From positions 22,640 to 86,639 of the forward strand of contig JADKIQ010000006.1 of the NCBI GenBank assembly GCA_016721245.1: DNA of 64,000 nt. The letters run 5' to 3'. Origin of the DNA: Sphingobacteriales bacterium. Its GTDB lineage: Bacteria; Bacteroidota; Bacteroidia; Chitinophagales; JADIYW01. Shown here one piece after another: positions 1 to 8,217 of this stretch (position 1 is its first letter; each line of letters starts with the position of its first letter). Position numbers and translations under genes: made by a program. The notes below the pieces were generated by a model that saw only the letters and a program-made list of their open reading frames with translations, did no database searches and had not been told where the DNA came from.

Positions 1-1
1 T

Positions 2-286
2 ATTATGAAATTGGAAGTTATCACACCGGAAGAAAATACAGGTGATGTAGTAGGTGACTTAAATCGTCGTCGTGGTATGATGGAAGGTATGGAAATGAAA
101 AATAACGCAAACGTTATTAAAGCGAAAGTTCCATTGTCTGAAATGTTCGGTTATGTAACAGATTTGAGAACGATTACATCCGGTAGAGCAACTTCTATCA
201 TGGAATTCTCTCACTATGCACAAGCACCAAATAACATTACAGAACAAGTAGTATCAAAAGCAAAATCTAAAGTAAAAGCTGATTAA
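2..286 (+). CDS. fusA: Elongation factor G, C-terminal end (partial)
   Basis: This is the last ~95 residues of translation elongation factor G, the GTPase that drives ribosomal translocation; the gene begins upstream of the window. The visible part is the end of domain IV and domain V: the LEVITPEE strand, the GDLNRRRG segment and the MFGYVTDLRTITSGRA segment typical of the EF-G C-terminus. It ends 15 bp before rpsJ, the usual str-S10 junction. The reading frame is open to the window edge, so the first methionine seen (base 5) is internal and not a start. Confidence 0.95.
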   Translation: MMKLEVITPEENTGDVVGDLNRRRGMMEGMEMKNNANVIKAKVPLSEMFGYVTDLRTITSGRATSIMEFSHYAQAPNNITEQVVSKAKSKVKAD

Positions 287-301
287 TAGATAATATATAT
301 C

Positions 302-607
302 ATGGCACAAAAAATTAGAATAAAATTAAAATCATACGACCACAATTTGGTAGACAAGTCTGCTGAAAAAATCGTAAAAACCGTACGCAGTGCCGGAGCA
401 GTTGTAACTGGTCCAATTCCATTGCCTACCAACAAAAAGATTTTTACAGTATTGAAATCTCCGCACGTGAATAAAGTAGCGCGCGAGCAATTCAAATTAT
501 GTACGTATAAAAGATTACTGGACATCTATAGCGCAACACCTAAAACTGTAGATGCATTAATGAAATTAGAATTACCATCAGGTGTGGATGTAGAAATTAA
601 AGTGTAA
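302..607 (+). CDS. rpsJ: 30S ribosomal protein S10
   Basis: S10 of the small subunit head, which also serves as NusE in transcription antitermination in other bacteria. It is 101 residues, the normal family length. It opens with IRIKLKSYDHNLVD and carries the GPIPLPT and THVNK-like (SPHVNK) segments characteristic of S10. It is the first gene of the S10 block after fusA, with a 6-bp gap to rplC, so it should be co-transcribed with the genes that follow. Confidence 0.97.
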   Translation: MAQKIRIKLKSYDHNLVDKSAEKIVKTVRSAGAVVTGPIPLPTNKKIFTVLKSPHVNKVAREQFKLCTYKRLLDIYSATPKTVDALMKLELPSGVDVEIKV

Positions 608-613
608 TAAGTC

Positions 614-1237
614 ATGGCAGGATTAATAGGAACAAAAGTAGGTATGACCAGTATTTTCGGCGAAGGCGGTGCAATAATTCCTTGCACGGTTATTCAGGCT
701 GGTCCATGCGTGGTAACTCAGAAAAAATCGAAAGATAAAGACGGTTACGATGCTGTACAATTAGGTTACGGTGATAAGAAAGAAAAAAACACCACTAAAC
801 CATTGTTGAAACACTTCGAGAAATCCGGAGCGGCTCCTAAAGCAAAATTAGTAGAGTTCAGCGGAATGGATAATTTGAATGTGGGTGATATAGTGACATC
901 TGAGATCTTAGCAGAAGGAGAAAAAGTAGCGATCATCGGTACTTCGAAAGGAAAAGGTTTTCAGGGTGTTGTAAAACGTCACGGATTTGGTGGTGTGGGT
1001 GGTCAAACTCACGGTCAGCACAATCGTTTACGTGCACCGGGTTCATTAGGAGCTTGTTCTACACCTGCTCGTGTTATGAAAGGTATGAAGATGGGCGGAC
1101 GTATGGGAACTGACAGAGTGAAAGAATTGAACATCAAGATTGTAAAATTAATTGCAGAAGAAAATTTAATCATCGTAAAAGGAGCAATCCCTGGTCACAA
1201 TGGTTCTTATGTAATAATCGAAAAGAAAAGTAAATAA
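614..1237 (+). CDS. rplC: 50S ribosomal protein L3
   Basis: L3 is an early-assembly large-subunit protein whose central loop reaches towards the peptidyl transferase centre. The 207-residue product starts with GLIGTKVGMT and contains the GKGFQGVVKRHGF and GQTHGQHNR loop motifs, the latter including the glutamine that is methylated in E. coli. It follows rpsJ by 6 bp and is separated from rplD by 49 bp, in which an inverted repeat lies. Confidence 0.97.
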   Translation: MAGLIGTKVGMTSIFGEGGAIIPCTVIQAGPCVVTQKKSKDKDGYDAVQLGYGDKKEKNTTKPLLKHFEKSGAAPKAKLVEFSGMDNLNVGDIVTSEILAEGEKVAIIGTSKGKGFQGVVKRHGFGGVGGQTHGQHNRLRAPGSLGACSTPARVMKGMKMGGRMGTDRVKELNIKIVKLIAEENLIIVKGAIPGHNGSYVIIEKKSK

Positions 1238-1273
1238 AAATTTTCCCTTTAGGGATTTAGGGTAAAAATTTTT
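1236..1273 (+). promoter_or_regulatory. Inverted repeat between rplC and rplD
   Basis: In the 49-bp gap an A/T-rich arm ending in CCCT (1236-1248) faces AGGG followed by an A/T-rich arm (1259-1273), with one unpaired base, giving a stem of about 12 pairs and a ten-base loop. It could be an attenuator, a processing site or a protein-binding hairpin ahead of L4. The T-run on the 3' side makes a leaky terminator possible. Function is inferred only. Confidence 0.45.
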
Positions 1274-1286
1274 AAAATAATAAGAG

Positions 1287-1913
1287 ATGAAAGCAGAAGT
1301 ATATAATATTAACGGACAAGCCACTGGTCGCAGTATCGAATTGCCTGAAGCAATTTTCGGTATCGAACCGAATGAGCATGTTATCTACTTAGCTGTTAAA
1401 CAATATTTAGCAGGAAGAAGAAGCGGTACGCATAAAACATTGGAAAAATCTGAATTATCAGGTTCTACCAGAAAATTGCACAAACAAAAAGGTACCGGTG
1501 GTTCAAGAAAAGGTAGCATCAAAAACCCTTTGTTTAAAGGTGGTGCGCGTATTTTCGGACCTCGTCCAAGATCATATGATTTTAAACTAAACAAAAAAGT
1601 AAAATCATTAGCAAAGAATTCAGCATTATCAGTAAAAGCAGCTGGTAGTTCTATCAAAATAGTAGAAGATTTTTCTTTCGACGCTCCAAAAACTAAAGAA
1701 TACATCAAATTCTTAACAGCATTTGGTTTGGAAAACAAAAAATCATTATTGGTATTGCCGGAATTAAACGACAACGTTTATTTGTCAAGCAGAAATGTAC
1801 AGGGAGCAGCTATCGCTATAGCAGAAAACCTGAACACATATGAGATTATGAACAACAATACGATTTTGATTAGCGAGAAATCAATCGAAGCAATTGCAAA
1901 TTCACAAAATTAA
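1287..1913 (+). CDS. rplD: 50S ribosomal protein L4
   Basis: L4 lines the peptide exit tunnel and in some bacteria autoregulates the S10 operon. The 208-residue protein has the expected long basic loop (about residues 45-100, with QKGTGGSRKGS and GPRPRSYDFKLNKK) and a C-terminal globular part. It follows an inverted repeat in the rplC-rplD gap and precedes rplW by 6 bp. Length and order are normal for Bacteroidota. Confidence 0.97.
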   Translation: MKAEVYNINGQATGRSIELPEAIFGIEPNEHVIYLAVKQYLAGRRSGTHKTLEKSELSGSTRKLHKQKGTGGSRKGSIKNPLFKGGARIFGPRPRSYDFKLNKKVKSLAKNSALSVKAAGSSIKIVEDFSFDAPKTKEYIKFLTAFGLENKKSLLVLPELNDNVYLSSRNVQGAAIAIAENLNTYEIMNNNTILISEKSIEAIANSQN

Positions 1914-1919
1914 TATAGA

Positions 1920-2210
1920 ATGGAAATTCTGAAAAAACCTTTAATCACCGAAAAAGCATCTGCACTTTCTGAAAAGTCAGGTAAGTATACTTTTTTAGTA
2001 GAAAAGAAGGCAAACAAAGTAGAGATTAAAAAAGCGGTAGAGAAAATGTACGGCGTAAATGTTGAAGAAGTGAATACTTTAATTATCGCTTCTAAACCAA
2101 AGAACCGTAACACTAAAACCAGAGTAATCTCAGGAAGAAAAGGAAGCTACAAAAAAGCAATCGTAAAAGTAGCTGCAGGCGAAACAATTGATTTCTACAA
2201 CGAAATTTAA
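1920..2210 (+). CDS. rplW: 50S ribosomal protein L23
   Basis: L23 sits at the exit of the peptide tunnel and is the docking point for trigger factor and SRP. The 96-residue product begins with ILKKPLITEKA and contains KANKVEIKKAVEKMYGV, the family signature. It lies between rplD and rplB with short gaps and belongs to the same transcription unit. Confidence 0.96.
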   Translation: MEILKKPLITEKASALSEKSGKYTFLVEKKANKVEIKKAVEKMYGVNVEEVNTLIIASKPKNRNTKTRVISGRKGSYKKAIVKVAAGETIDFYNEI

Positions 2211-2231
2211 TTTAAAAGAAAGTTTTAAGCA

Positions 2232-3056
2232 ATGTCAACTAAAAAATACAATCCGATAACGCCCAGTTTGAGATACAGAATCTCTAACTCGTTCGCTGAA
2301 ATTACGACAAACGTACCTGAAAAGTCTTTGTTAGCACCTAACAGACGTTCAGGTGGTCGTAACCAAAAAGGTGAAATGACAATGCGTTACATTGGTGGCG
2401 GTCACAAAAAACAATATCGTATTATCGATTTCAAAAGAAATAAATTCGATATTCCTGCTACCGTAAAATCTATCGAATACGATCCAAACCGTTCTGCTTT
2501 TATCGCATTAGTGGTATATAAAGACGGTGAGAAAAAATACATCATTTCTCCGGAAGGTTTGAAAGTTGGTCAGGAAATCGTTTCAGGTCAAAACGTACAA
2601 CCGGAAGTTGGAAATACCTTACCATTGGCAAACATGCCTTTAGGTTCTGTTATTCACAACATCGAATTACAACCGGGAAAAGGTGCATCTATCTGCAGAA
2701 GTGCAGGAACATTTGCGCAGCTTTCAGGTAAAGACGGAAAATACGTGAACGTGAAGTTGCCTTCAGGTGAAGCAAGACAAATCTTAGGAACTTGTTTAGC
2801 TACTATCGGAACAGTTTCTAACTCTGATCACAGTTTGACTATCCGCGGTAAAGCAGGTGCTTCCCGTTGGAAAGGCAGAAGACCTCGTACGCGTCCTGTA
2901 GTGATGAACCCGGTAGATCACCCGATGGGTGGTGGTGAAGGTAGAGCTTCAGGTGGTCACCCACGTTCTAGAAAAGGTATTCCATCTAAAGGATACAAAA
3001 CAAGAACAAAAAATAAAGCATCGAATAAATACATCATTTCAAGAGCTAAAAAATAA
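2232..3056 (+). CDS. rplB: 50S ribosomal protein L2
   Basis: L2 is needed for subunit joining and peptidyl transferase activity. The 274-residue protein has the full family length, with GGGHKKQYRIIDFKR in the N-terminal half, an SH3-like middle domain and the conserved C-terminal segment NPVDHPMGGGEGR, which carries the histidine close to the catalytic centre. It follows rplW and is followed 11 bp later by rpsS. Confidence 0.98.
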   Translation: MSTKKYNPITPSLRYRISNSFAEITTNVPEKSLLAPNRRSGGRNQKGEMTMRYIGGGHKKQYRIIDFKRNKFDIPATVKSIEYDPNRSAFIALVVYKDGEKKYIISPEGLKVGQEIVSGQNVQPEVGNTLPLANMPLGSVIHNIELQPGKGASICRSAGTFAQLSGKDGKYVNVKLPSGEARQILGTCLATIGTVSNSDHSLTIRGKAGASRWKGRRPRTRPVVMNPVDHPMGGGEGRASGGHPRSRKGIPSKGYKTRTKNKASNKYIISRAKK

Positions 3057-3067
3057 TAGATACTAGA

Positions 3068-3334
3068 ATGGCAAGAAGTTTAAAAAAAGGTCCTTACATA
3101 GCATACCATTTACAAGGTAAAGTGGACGCTATGAATGCCGCGAGTAAAAAAACAGTAATCAAAACATGGTCAAGAGCCTCTATGATTACACCGGAGTTTG
3201 TAGGACATACATTTGCAGTACATAACGGAAATAAATTTATACCTGTGTACATAACAGAAAATATGGTTGGTCATAAATTAGGTGAATTCTCTCCAACCAG
3301 ACAATTTAAAGGACATTCAGGTAACAGAAAATAA
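3068..3334 (+). CDS. rpsS: 30S ribosomal protein S19
   Basis: S19 is a small-subunit head protein that contacts the A-site tRNA region together with S13. The 88-residue product starts with ARSLKKGPYI and contains IKTWSRASMITPEFVGHTFAVHNG-type sequence and the C-terminal KLGEFSPTRQFKGH. Standard position between rplB and rplV. Confidence 0.97.
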   Translation: MARSLKKGPYIAYHLQGKVDAMNAASKKTVIKTWSRASMITPEFVGHTFAVHNGNKFIPVYITENMVGHKLGEFSPTRQFKGHSGNRK

Positions 3335-3342
3335 AGTAAACC

Positions 3343-3780
3343 ATGGGCGCAAGAAAAAGATTAGTAGCAGAAGCTAGAAAAGAAGCTAAAAAAACAGTTT
3401 GCGATGCGAAAGCTGTTGGTGTTCCAACCTCTCCTCGTAAAATGAGATTGCTGGCTGATGTAATACGCGAAAAAAATGTATTGGACGCATTGAATATTTT
3501 AACGTTCTCTACAAAACACGCATCTAAAACATTGGAAAAATTAGTTCGTTCTGCTGTAGCAAATTGGGAACAAAAATTTGAAACAAAAGCGGAAGACAGC
3601 GAATTATTTATAAAAGCAATTACTATTGACAGCGGAAGAATGTTAAAACGTTTTCAGCCAGCTCCTCAGGGAAGAGCATACAGAATCCGTAAACGTTCTA
3701 ACCACATTACCTTGCAATTAGCAAGCCGTACATTGGCAAACGCAGAAACAGTAATCGAAGATTCAACAAACGAAAATTAA
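3343..3780 (+). CDS. rplV: 50S ribosomal protein L22
   Basis: L22 forms part of the peptide exit tunnel wall. The product is 145 residues, longer than the ~110 of E. coli because of a lysine- and alanine-rich N-terminal extension before the conserved PTSPRKMRLLADVIR motif. The C-terminal half has APQGRAYRIRKRSNHI, the beta-hairpin that lines the tunnel. The start at MGARKR fits the 8-bp spacing from rpsS. Confidence 0.96.
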   Translation: MGARKRLVAEARKEAKKTVCDAKAVGVPTSPRKMRLLADVIREKNVLDALNILTFSTKHASKTLEKLVRSAVANWEQKFETKAEDSELFIKAITIDSGRMLKRFQPAPQGRAYRIRKRSNHITLQLASRTLANAETVIEDSTNEN

Positions 3781-3795
3781 AATAAAAGATAATTA

Positions 3796-4608
3796 ATGGG
3801 TACTAAAGCAAATCCGATAGCAAATAGGTTAGGTATCATCAGAGGATGGGATTCTAACTGGTACGGCGGCAAAGATTTCAGCGACAAATTGATCGAAGAT
3901 CAAAAAATTCGTAAATACTTAAACGCACGTATCCAGAAAGGCGGTATATCTAAAATAGTAATCGAAAGAACATTAAACAGAATTACGATTTCTATCAATA
4001 CATCACGTCCTGGTATCATCATCGGAAAAGGTGGAAATGAGGTTGACAGAATCAAAGAAGAAATCAAGAAATTGACGAAAAAAGATGTTCAAATCAATAT
4101 CGTTGAAATCAGAAGACCGGAAATAGATGCAGCTATCGTTGGCGAAACAGTTTGCAAACAATTAGAAGCTCGTGTGAATTTCCGTCGTGCAGTGAAAATG
4201 GCTATCGCATCAGCAATGCGTTTAGGTGTGGAAGGTATCAAAATCAAATGTTCAGGTCGTTTAGGCGGAGCTGAGATGGCAAGAAGTGAAGAATACAAAG
4301 AAGGTCGTACTCCTTTACATACATTCAGAGCTGATATCGATTATGCTTGGAAAGAAGCAGAAACGATCTACGGTAAAATCGGTGTAAAAGTATGGATCTG
4401 TAAAGGTGAAGTATTTACAAAACGCGACTTGTCTCCAAACATCGGAATGGATGAAGGCAGCAAAAAAGGTAGCGACCGTCGTGATGACAGAAGAGGTGGC
4501 GGAGACAGAAGAGATGACAGAAGAGGCGGTGGCGATAAACGCGGCGGAGCTGGTGGCGGAAAACCACGTGGCGAAAGAACAGAAAACAGAGGACCAAGAA
4601 AAAAATAA
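3796..4608 (+). CDS. rpsC: 30S ribosomal protein S3 with RGG/RD-rich tail
   Basis: S3 is part of the mRNA entry channel. The 270-residue protein has the KH-type RNA-binding motif GIIIGKGGNEVDRIKEE (about residues 73-90) and the conserved C-terminal domain through about residue 210. After that comes a low-complexity tail of about 50 residues made of repeats of RRDDRRGGGD type, ending in basic residues. Tails of this kind occur in other Bacteroidota S3 proteins. Alternative-frame reading frames across the tail are by-products of its biased composition. Confidence 0.97.
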   Translation: MGTKANPIANRLGIIRGWDSNWYGGKDFSDKLIEDQKIRKYLNARIQKGGISKIVIERTLNRITISINTSRPGIIIGKGGNEVDRIKEEIKKLTKKDVQINIVEIRRPEIDAAIVGETVCKQLEARVNFRRAVKMAIASAMRLGVEGIKIKCSGRLGGAEMARSEEYKEGRTPLHTFRADIDYAWKEAETIYGKIGVKVWICKGEVFTKRDLSPNIGMDEGSKKGSDRRDDRRGGGDRRDDRRGGGDKRGGAGGGKPRGERTENRGPRKK

Positions 4609-4630
4609 TAACAAGAATAATTAAGGTGTC

Positions 4631-5056
4631 ATGTTACAACCGAAAAGAGTAAAATTTAGAAGAGTTCACAAAATGAAAATGAAAGGCATTGCGTACAAAG
4701 GTTCGCAGTTGTCATTCGGTTCATTCGGATTGAAATCCTTAGACGAAGGATGGTTAACCGACCGTCAGATAGAAGCAGCTCGTATTGCACTGACCAGACA
4801 TATGAAACGTGAAGGTAAAGTATGGATTAACATCTTCCCTGATAAACCAATCACCAAGAAACCAGCCGAAGTTCGTATGGGTAAAGGTAAAGGTTCATTA
4901 GATCACTGGGTTGCAGTGGTAAAACCGGGAAGAATCCTTTTCGAAATAGAAGGAGTATCCAGACAAGTCGCAGAAGAGTCTTTAAAATTGGCGGCACAGA
5001 AATTACCGGTGTTAACCAAATTCATCGTAAGAAGAGATTACGACGCAGCTAATTAA
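4631..5056 (+). CDS. rplP: 50S ribosomal protein L16
   Basis: L16 organises the tRNA-binding region of the large subunit. The 141-residue product opens with MLQPKRVKFRRVHK and has the GSFGLKSLDEGWLTDRQIEAAR and MGKGKGSLDHWVAVVKPGR motifs, both diagnostic. Position between rpsC and rpmC is standard for the S10 operon. Confidence 0.97.
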   Translation: MLQPKRVKFRRVHKMKMKGIAYKGSQLSFGSFGLKSLDEGWLTDRQIEAARIALTRHMKREGKVWINIFPDKPITKKPAEVRMGKGKGSLDHWVAVVKPGRILFEIEGVSRQVAEESLKLAAQKLPVLTKFIVRRDYDAAN

Positions 5057-5070
5057 TAAAATAAACAACT

Positions 5071-5283
5071 ATGGCAGCAACAGTAGCATATAGCGAAATA
5101 ACAGGATGGAGTGAAGAAGAGTTGAAAAACGAATTGTCAGCATCTAAAATGAAATTGACAAAATTACGTTTCAACCACGCAATTACTCCTTTGGAAAACA
5201 CCAATGTGTTAGGTGAAACCAGAAAACACATTGCACGTATCCACACGGAATTGAAAAAAAGACAATTATCTAAACAAGCATAA
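5071..5283 (+). CDS. rpmC: 50S ribosomal protein L29
   Basis: L29 is a small helical protein near the tunnel exit. The 70-residue product has the expected two-helix layout with WSEEELKNELSASKMKLTKLRFNHA and a C-terminal ARIHTELKKRQ helix. It lies between rplP and rpsQ with short gaps. Confidence 0.94.
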   Translation: MAATVAYSEITGWSEEELKNELSASKMKLTKLRFNHAITPLENTNVLGETRKHIARIHTELKKRQLSKQA

Positions 5284-5293
5284 ATAAATGCAA

Positions 5294-5566
5294 ATGTCAA
5301 CAGAGATAACAACAGACAGACAGTTAAGAAAAACAAGAGTTGGGGTAGTTTCTTCCAATAAAATGGAAAAAACAATTACAGTTTCTGTAGTTCGTAAATT
5401 AAAACATCCTAAGTACGGAAAGTTCTTAAAGAAAACTAAGAAATTCCATGCACACGATGAAAAAAATGAATGCAACATCGGCGATACCGTAAAAATTATG
5501 GAAACACGTCCTTTAAGTGCAACAAAAAGATGGAGATTAGTAGAAATCGTTGAAAAGGCTAAATAA
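5294..5566 (+). CDS. rpsQ: 30S ribosomal protein S17
   Basis: S17 is an early 16S rRNA binder. The core carries RKTRVGVVSSNKMEKTITVSV and the C-terminal GDTVKIMETRPLSATKRWRLVEI motif, both typical. Two start codons are possible: ATG at 5288 and ATG at 5294. The second gives MSTEITT and leaves a wider gap to the rpmC stop, so it is preferred, but the sequence does not decide between them. The stop is 2 bp before rplN. Confidence 0.94.
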   Translation: MSTEITTDRQLRKTRVGVVSSNKMEKTITVSVVRKLKHPKYGKFLKKTKKFHAHDEKNECNIGDTVKIMETRPLSATKRWRLVEIVEKAK

Positions 5567-5568
5567 AC

Positions 5569-5937
5569 ATGGTACAACAAGAATCAAGATTAAGAGTAGC
5601 TGACAACAGCGGAGCCAAAGAAGTACTTTGCATCAGAGTATTGAAAGGCACAAGAGCACGTTATGCATCTATCGGAGATAAAATCGTAGTGTCTGTGAAA
5701 GACGCGATGCCGGGAGGAAACGTGAAGAAAAAACAAGTATCCAAAGCGGTAGTTGTTAGAACTAAAAAAGAAATTAAACGCAAAGACGGAACATACATTC
5801 GTTTTGACGACAATGCAGTAGTATTGTTGAACAACAACGACGAGCCACGTGGCACACGTATCTTCGGACCTGTTGCGAGAGAGTTGAGAGATAAAGATTT
5901 TATGAAAATTATTTCATTAGCACCAGAAGTATTATAA
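5569..5937 (+). CDS. rplN: 50S ribosomal protein L14
   Basis: L14 lies at the subunit interface and forms bridges with 16S rRNA. The 122-residue protein begins with MVQQESRLRVADNSGAKE and contains VVVRTKKEIKRKDGTYIRFDDNA and the RGTRIFGPVARELRD motif. Length and position are normal; it is the first gene of the spc part of the block. Confidence 0.98.
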   Translation: MVQQESRLRVADNSGAKEVLCIRVLKGTRARYASIGDKIVVSVKDAMPGGNVKKKQVSKAVVVRTKKEIKRKDGTYIRFDDNAVVLLNNNDEPRGTRIFGPVARELRDKDFMKIISLAPEVL

Positions 5938-5938
5938 C

Positions 5939-6277
5939 ATGAGCACACAAGCACAAAAGCGTTTTGCGCCGAAATTAAAAATAAAAACAGGAGATACAGT
6001 TATCGTAATCACCGGTGAAGATCGTGGCAAAAGCGGTAAAGTATTGGAAGTATTTCCTAAAGAAAACAGAGCATTGGTTCAGGGTATCAGAATTATTTCT
6101 AAACACACAAAACCGAATGCACAAAATCAACAAGGCGGAATCATTAAAAAAGAAGCGCCGATTGATATCTCTAACTTAAAACTGTCTGTTGGCGGAAAAG
6201 CGACCAGAGTAGGCAGAAAAGTAGAAGATGGTAAAACAGTAAGAATTGCAAAATCAACAGGAGAAATAATTAAGTAA
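5939..6277 (+). CDS. rplX: 50S ribosomal protein L24
   Basis: L24 is an assembly initiator of the 50S subunit. The 112-residue protein has the KOW motif GDTVIVITGEDRGKSGKVLEV (about residues 18-40). A short N-terminal extension precedes it. The gene starts one base after the rplN stop and its last base is the first base of the rplE start codon, so translation is probably coupled to rplE. Confidence 0.96.
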   Translation: MSTQAQKRFAPKLKIKTGDTVIVITGEDRGKSGKVLEVFPKENRALVQGIRIISKHTKPNAQNQQGGIIKKEAPIDISNLKLSVGGKATRVGRKVEDGKTVRIAKSTGEIIK

Positions 6278-6828
6278 TGAGTTACATTCCTACATTAAAG
6301 AAAAAATATACTGAAGTGGTAGTGCCGGCTTTGAAAGCAAAGTACAACTACAAATCAGTAATGCAGGTGCCAAAATTATCCAAGATTGTAATCAATCAGG
6401 GAGTAGGTGCTGCGGTTGGAGATAAGAAATTAATAGATAATTCTATTGACGAAATTTCAAGAATTTCAGGTCAGAAAGCAGTGTCTACCAAATCTAAGAA
6501 AGCAATCTCTAACTTCAAATTAAGAGAAGACTTACCAATTGGTGTTCGTGTAACACTGCGTGGTGAAAGAATGTATGAGTTCTTGGAAAGATTAATGGCT
6601 GTGGCTTTACCACAAGTACGTGACTTCAAAGGTATCAATGATAAATCATTTGACGGAAGAGGAAACTATACTTTAGGTATCACAGAACACATCATCTTCC
6701 CGGAAATCGACATCGATAAGATTTCTAAAATCAGCGGTATGGATATCACATTCGTGACAACAGCTACTACTGATGACGAAGCACATTCATTATTAAAAGA
6801 AATTGGTTTACCATTTAAGAAAAAATAA
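6277..6828 (+). CDS. rplE: 50S ribosomal protein L5
   Basis: L5 binds 5S rRNA and contacts P-site tRNA. The 183-residue protein contains PKLSKIVINQGVG, KAISNFKLREDLPIGVRVTLR and the C-terminal GMDITFVTTATTDDEA segments of the family. It overlaps the rplX stop by one base and is followed 2 bp later by rpsN. Confidence 0.97.
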   Translation: MSYIPTLKKKYTEVVVPALKAKYNYKSVMQVPKLSKIVINQGVGAAVGDKKLIDNSIDEISRISGQKAVSTKSKKAISNFKLREDLPIGVRVTLRGERMYEFLERLMAVALPQVRDFKGINDKSFDGRGNYTLGITEHIIFPEIDIDKISKISGMDITFVTTATTDDEAHSLLKEIGLPFKKK

Positions 6829-6830
6829 GC

Positions 6831-7100
6831 ATGGCAAAAGAATCAATGAAAGCACGCGACGCGAAGCGTTTGAAGTTAATCACTAAGTACAAAGCAAAGC
6901 GTGATCAGTTAAAAAAAGAAGGCGATTATGCAGCATTGGATAAACTTCCAAAAAACGCATCACCGGTTCGCTACAGAAACAGATGTAAACTGACAGGTCG
7001 TCCTCGAGGATACATCGGATTCTTCGGATTGTCGAGAATACAATTCAGAGATTTAGCAAGCTACGGTAAAATCCCGGGTTTAACCAAAGCAAGCTGGTAA
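6831..7100 (+). CDS. rpsN: 30S ribosomal protein S14 (zinc-free type)
   Basis: S14 of the small-subunit head. The 89-residue form lacks the two CxxC zinc pairs of the short zinc-binding S14 and has the longer N-terminal half found in the zinc-free type. The C-terminal part RNRCKLTGRPRGYIGFFGLSR is diagnostic. It is followed by a 97-bp gap before rpsH, unusually long for this block. Confidence 0.97.
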   Translation: MAKESMKARDAKRLKLITKYKAKRDQLKKEGDYAALDKLPKNASPVRYRNRCKLTGRPRGYIGFFGLSRIQFRDLASYGKIPGLTKASW

Positions 7101-7133
7101 GAGAAAAATAAATTTTTAAAAATAAAAGTGAAG

Positions 7134-7168
7134 GTGGGAAACTGAATTGACACCAATTTAAGTCTCAC
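7134..7168 (+). promoter_or_regulatory. Predicted hairpin upstream of rpsH
   Basis: In the 97-bp rpsN-rpsH gap, GTGGGA (7134-7139) pairs with TCTCAC (7163-7168) with one G-U pair. Further in, ACT pairs with AGT and AATTG with CAATT around the loop ACAC; a small asymmetric internal loop separates them. A stem with an asymmetric internal loop immediately before the S8 gene could be a site of ribosomal-protein autoregulation, as S8 does on the E. coli spc mRNA. This is inference from shape and position. Confidence 0.4.
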
Positions 7169-7197
7169 ATCTAAGCGATCTAAAACAAAAAATCGAA

Positions 7198-7596
7198 ATG
7201 GTTACAGATCCAATAGCAGATTTTCTAACAAGAATCAGAAATGCACAACTCGCTGGTCACACCATCGTTGACATTCCTGCTTCTAACATGAAGAAGAAAT
7301 TAACTGAAATCTTACACGATAACGGTTATATCTTAAAATTCAAATTTGAAGAAGACGGTCCTCAGGGAACAATCAAGATTGCATTGAAATACAATCCTGA
7401 AACCAAAGAACCGGCTATCAGAGAATTGATCAGAGTGTCAAAACCAGGTTTGCGTCGTTACGCTCACGTGGCTGCCATTCCAAGAGTAAAAAATGGTTTA
7501 GGTGTAGCAATCTTATCTACGTCAAAAGGAATTTTGACTGATAAACAAGCTAAAAACCTGAAAGTAGGTGGTGAAATTATTTGCATAGTATCTTAA
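7198..7596 (+). CDS. rpsH: 30S ribosomal protein S8
   Basis: S8 binds the central domain of 16S rRNA and represses the spc operon in E. coli. The 132-residue product begins with DPIADFLTRIRNA and ends with the typical KGILTDKQAKNLKVGGEIIC segment. It follows a structured 97-bp gap. The stop lies 11 bp before the rplF start. Confidence 0.97.
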   Translation: MVTDPIADFLTRIRNAQLAGHTIVDIPASNMKKKLTEILHDNGYILKFKFEEDGPQGTIKIALKYNPETKEPAIRELIRVSKPGLRRYAHVAAIPRVKNGLGVAILSTSKGILTDKQAKNLKVGGEIICIVS

Positions 7597-7607
7597 AAAA
7601 AACAGGC

Positions 7608-8165
7608 ATGTCACGCGTAGGAAAATTACCAATAACAATACCGGCCAAAACAGAAGTTAACGTTGCAGATAATAACGTTGTTACTGTGAAAGGACCAAAA
7701 GGAACTTTAACTGAAAAAGTAGATAGAGATATCATCGTTAAAGTAGAAGACGGAAAAATCGTGTTGGAACGTCCAACAGAACAAAAACGCCATAAAGCAT
7801 TACACGGATTATACAGATCTTTAGTAAACAACATGGTAGTTGGTGCAAGCGAAGGTTTCAAAAAAACATTAGACGTTGTCGGTGTAGGTTTTCGTGCAAG
7901 CAACCAGGGACAATTATTAGAATTGTCAATTGGTTTCTCTCACCCTATTTATGTAATGTTACCGGATGAAATCAAAGTAACAACGGAAACGGTTAAAGGG
8001 CAGCCACCACGTATCATTCTGGAAAGTACAGACAAACAACTAATAGGACAGGTAGCTGCGAAAATCAGAAGCTTAAGAAAACCTGAACCATATAAAGGTA
8101 AAGGTATTAAGTATACTGAAGAGATTTTACGTAAGAAAGCGGGTAAATCAGCAGGTAAAAAATAA
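7608..8165 (+). CDS. rplF: 50S ribosomal protein L6
   Basis: L6 lies near the GTPase-associated region of the 50S subunit. The true start is taken as the ATG at 7608 (MSRVGKLPITIPA), which matches the family N-terminus; the frame is open further upstream, into rpsH. The product is 185 residues with two related domains and the C-terminal IRSLRKPEPYKGKGIKY signature. Confidence 0.96.
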   Translation: MSRVGKLPITIPAKTEVNVADNNVVTVKGPKGTLTEKVDRDIIVKVEDGKIVLERPTEQKRHKALHGLYRSLVNNMVVGASEGFKKTLDVVGVGFRASNQGQLLELSIGFSHPIYVMLPDEIKVTTETVKGQPPRIILESTDKQLIGQVAAKIRSLRKPEPYKGKGIKYTEEILRKKAGKSAGKK

Positions 8166-8217
8166 TCGGTAAGCACGCCAAATAACGTGTAACCATCATA
8201 AAATAAATATTATTGTC

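Noticed and set aside
4315..4624. Three additional reading frames overlapping the end of rpsC
   Set aside because: They arise from the repetitive GGC/AGA/GAC-rich tail of S3, have skewed composition in their own frames, and lie fully within a certain gene.
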